Below are positions 21,562 to 22,850 of a stretch of 22,850 bases of DNA, one piece after another; position 1 is the first letter of the stretch; each line of letters opens with the position of its first letter. The stretch comes from JBAWWY01 sp037144355. GTDB lineage: Bacteria; Bacillota; Clostridia; Peptostreptococcales; Anaerovoracaceae. The translations under genes and the position numbers were made by a program. The notes under the pieces were generated by a model. It was not told the DNA's origin. It worked only from the letters and a program-made list of their open reading frames with translations, and ran no database searches. The stretch covers positions 1 to 22,850 of the forward strand of contig JBAWWY010000024.1 in NCBI GenBank assembly GCA_037144355.1, given 5' to 3'.

Positions 21562-22850
21562 ATGAGCAAAATACAAAAGAGAAACGGTGAAATTGTAGAC
21601 TTTGACAACACCAAGATTAAGAACGCAATCTTTGCAGCTGCAGAAGCAGTGGGGGGTTCGGATGAAATTCAGGCACAAAGGCTTACGAACATTGTCACGG
21701 AAATTGTAAAGGAATCATATAATGCATCTATTCCTTCAGTTGAAGATATTCAGGACATGGTTGAAAAGGTCTTGATTGAAGAGGGCCACGCAAAGACAGC
21801 CAAGGCATTTATTCTATACAGATCCAAGAGAGAAGAAATAAGATCCATGAGCAACTTGTTTATGGATGCTGAACAGATGATAGAAGAATATGTTTCATTG
21901 AAAGACTGGAGAGTAAACGAGAACTCCAATATGGGATACTCCCTCCAAGGTCTTAACAATCATATAGTTGAAAGTATCACCCAGAAATACTGGCTGGGTA
22001 AAATATATAGAAAAGAAATAAGAGATGCCCACGTGAGAGGGGATCTCCACATACATGACCTTGGGCTCCTAGCCCCTTATTGTTGTGGCTGGGACCTGGA
22101 AGCTTTCCTAATGTATGGATTCAGAGGGGCCAAGGGCAAAGTCGAATCAAAGCCACCGAAACATTTCGAATCTGCCCTTATGCAGATTGCCAACCTACTA
22201 TTCACATTGCAGGGAGAATCTGCAGGAGCCCAGGCAGTATCCAGCATTGATACCTACCTTGCTCCATTCATCTACTATGACAACTTGGATTTCAATCAAG
22301 TTAAAAAGGCAATACAGCGCTTTATTTATAATCTAAATATCCCAACAAGGGTAGGTTTTCAAACGCCATTTACCAATATAAGTTTGGATATTGTTCCACA
22401 CCCAACACTGAAGAGCCAGGGAGCTATTATTGGCGGAGTGATGATGGACAAGACATATGCAGAATTCCAAAAGGAAATGGATATGTTCAATGTGGCTTAT
22501 TGTGAAGTGATGATGGAAGGCGATGGAGCTGGAAGAGCATTCAGCTTTCCAATCCCAACTGTGAATATTACCAAGGATTTTCCATGGGATTCAAATACAG
22601 TAAACAACATTATGGAAATGACCAGAAAGTTTGGAACTCCATACTTTGCCAACTTCTTGAACTCGGATTTGTCTCCGGAAGATGTTAGATCAATGTGCTG
22701 TAGGCTAAGACTGGATAATAGGGAGCTTAGACACCGAGGAGGCGGACTTTTTGGTGCCAACCCACTAACTGGTTCAATCAACGTTGTAACGCTTAATATG
22801 GCAAGAATAGGCTATAATTCCACATCCCCAAGCGACTTCAAGAAAAGAGT
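21562..22850 (+). CDS. nrdD: Anaerobic ribonucleoside-triphosphate reductase (partial, 3' end outside the window)
   Basis: Class III reductase, an oxygen-sensitive glycyl-radical enzyme that makes dNTPs from NTPs and is activated by NrdG. The first 429 codons are present, unbroken. Residues 1 to about 92 form an ATP cone (start MSKIQKRNGEIVDFDNTKI), the allosteric domain. The catalytic domain has DLHIHDLGLLAPYCCGWD (161-178) and SMCCRLRLDN (377-386), whose cysteines lie where the thiyl-radical cysteine is expected. The glycyl-radical site and zinc cysteines lie beyond the window. AAGGGAG is about 11 bases before the ATG; an NrdR-type box overlaps the promoter. Confidence 0.95.
   Translation, partial: MSKIQKRNGEIVDFDNTKIKNAIFAAAEAVGGSDEIQAQRLTNIVTEIVKESYNASIPSVEDIQDMVEKVLIEEGHAKTAKAFILYRSKREEIRSMSNLFMDAEQMIEEYVSLKDWRVNENSNMGYSLQGLNNHIVESITQKYWLGKIYRKEIRDAHVRGDLHIHDLGLLAPYCCGWDLEAFLMYGFRGAKGKVESKPPKHFESALMQIANLLFTLQGESAGAQAVSSIDTYLAPFIYYDNLDFNQVKKAIQRFIYNLNIPTRVGFQTPFTNISLDIVPHPTLKSQGAIIGGVMMDKTYAEFQKEMDMFNVAYCEVMMEGDGAGRAFSFPIPTVNITKDFPWDSNTVNNIMEMTRKFGTPYFANFLNSDLSPEDVRSMCCRLRLDNRELRHRGGGLFGANPLTGSINVVTLNMARIGYNSTSPSDFKKR

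Noticed and set aside
22115..22336. Plus-strand reading frame of 73 codons
   Set aside because: Lies out of frame inside nrdD, whose own frame is open and conserved throughout.

Overview
The window is a piece of a low-GC Firmicutes chromosome, most likely an anaerobic member of the Clostridia. Evidence: AT-rich sequence; strong AGGAGG Shine-Dalgarno sites before nearly every gene; the short zinc-type S14; a zinc-lid adenylate kinase; a KOW-domain protein between map and infA, as is usual in Clostridia; rpsD inside the alpha operon; and an oxygen-sensitive class III ribonucleotide reductase (nrdD). I cannot fix the genus from the sequence alone.

Layout. (1) Positions 1-62 are the last codons of tuf. 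(2) Positions 63-903 hold no gene but are unusually structured: a tuf terminator with a second hairpin in its loop, a diverged second copy of that terminator region carrying two tandem 85-bp double-hairpin units, a branched inverted-repeat structure, a near-consensus promoter (670-698) and a folded leader of about 200 nt. (3) Positions 904-16677 are one continuous, all-plus-strand S10-spc-alpha ribosomal supercluster: rpsJ, rplC, rplD, rplW, rplB, rpsS, rplV, rpsC, rplP, rpmC, rpsQ, rplN, rplX, rplE, rpsN, rpsH, rplF, rplR, rpsE, rpmD, rplO, secY, adk, map, a KOW protein, infA, rpmJ, rpsM, rpsK, rpsD, rpoA, rplQ, closed by a terminator at 16699-16735. Most gaps are short; the two long ones (rpsJ-rplC and rpmJ-rpsM) both contain inverted repeats. 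(4) Positions 16736-17297 are non-coding: a ~95-bp palindromic element and a 211-bp-period tandem repeat. (5) Positions 17298-20756 are a promoter followed by an operon for an unrecognised lipoprotein and the ECF transporter energising module ecfA1-ecfA2-ecfT. (6) An inverted copy of the palindromic element lies at 20819-20911, so the two copies bracket the ECF operon. (7) queT (20939-21424), an ECF substrate-binding subunit, could use the module just upstream. (8) A promoter with an overlapping NrdR-type box precedes nrdD (21562 to the window end).

Together the genes make the ribosome, RNA polymerase alpha, IF-1, the Sec channel and N-terminal methionine processing, then vitamin or nucleobase-type uptake and anaerobic dNTP synthesis. 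The coding content is ordinary. The unexplained part is the intergenic DNA: several structured repeats sit beside highly expressed operons, and one hairpin shows compensatory base changes between its two copies. No CRISPR array, transposase, phage gene, tRNA or rRNA was seen.
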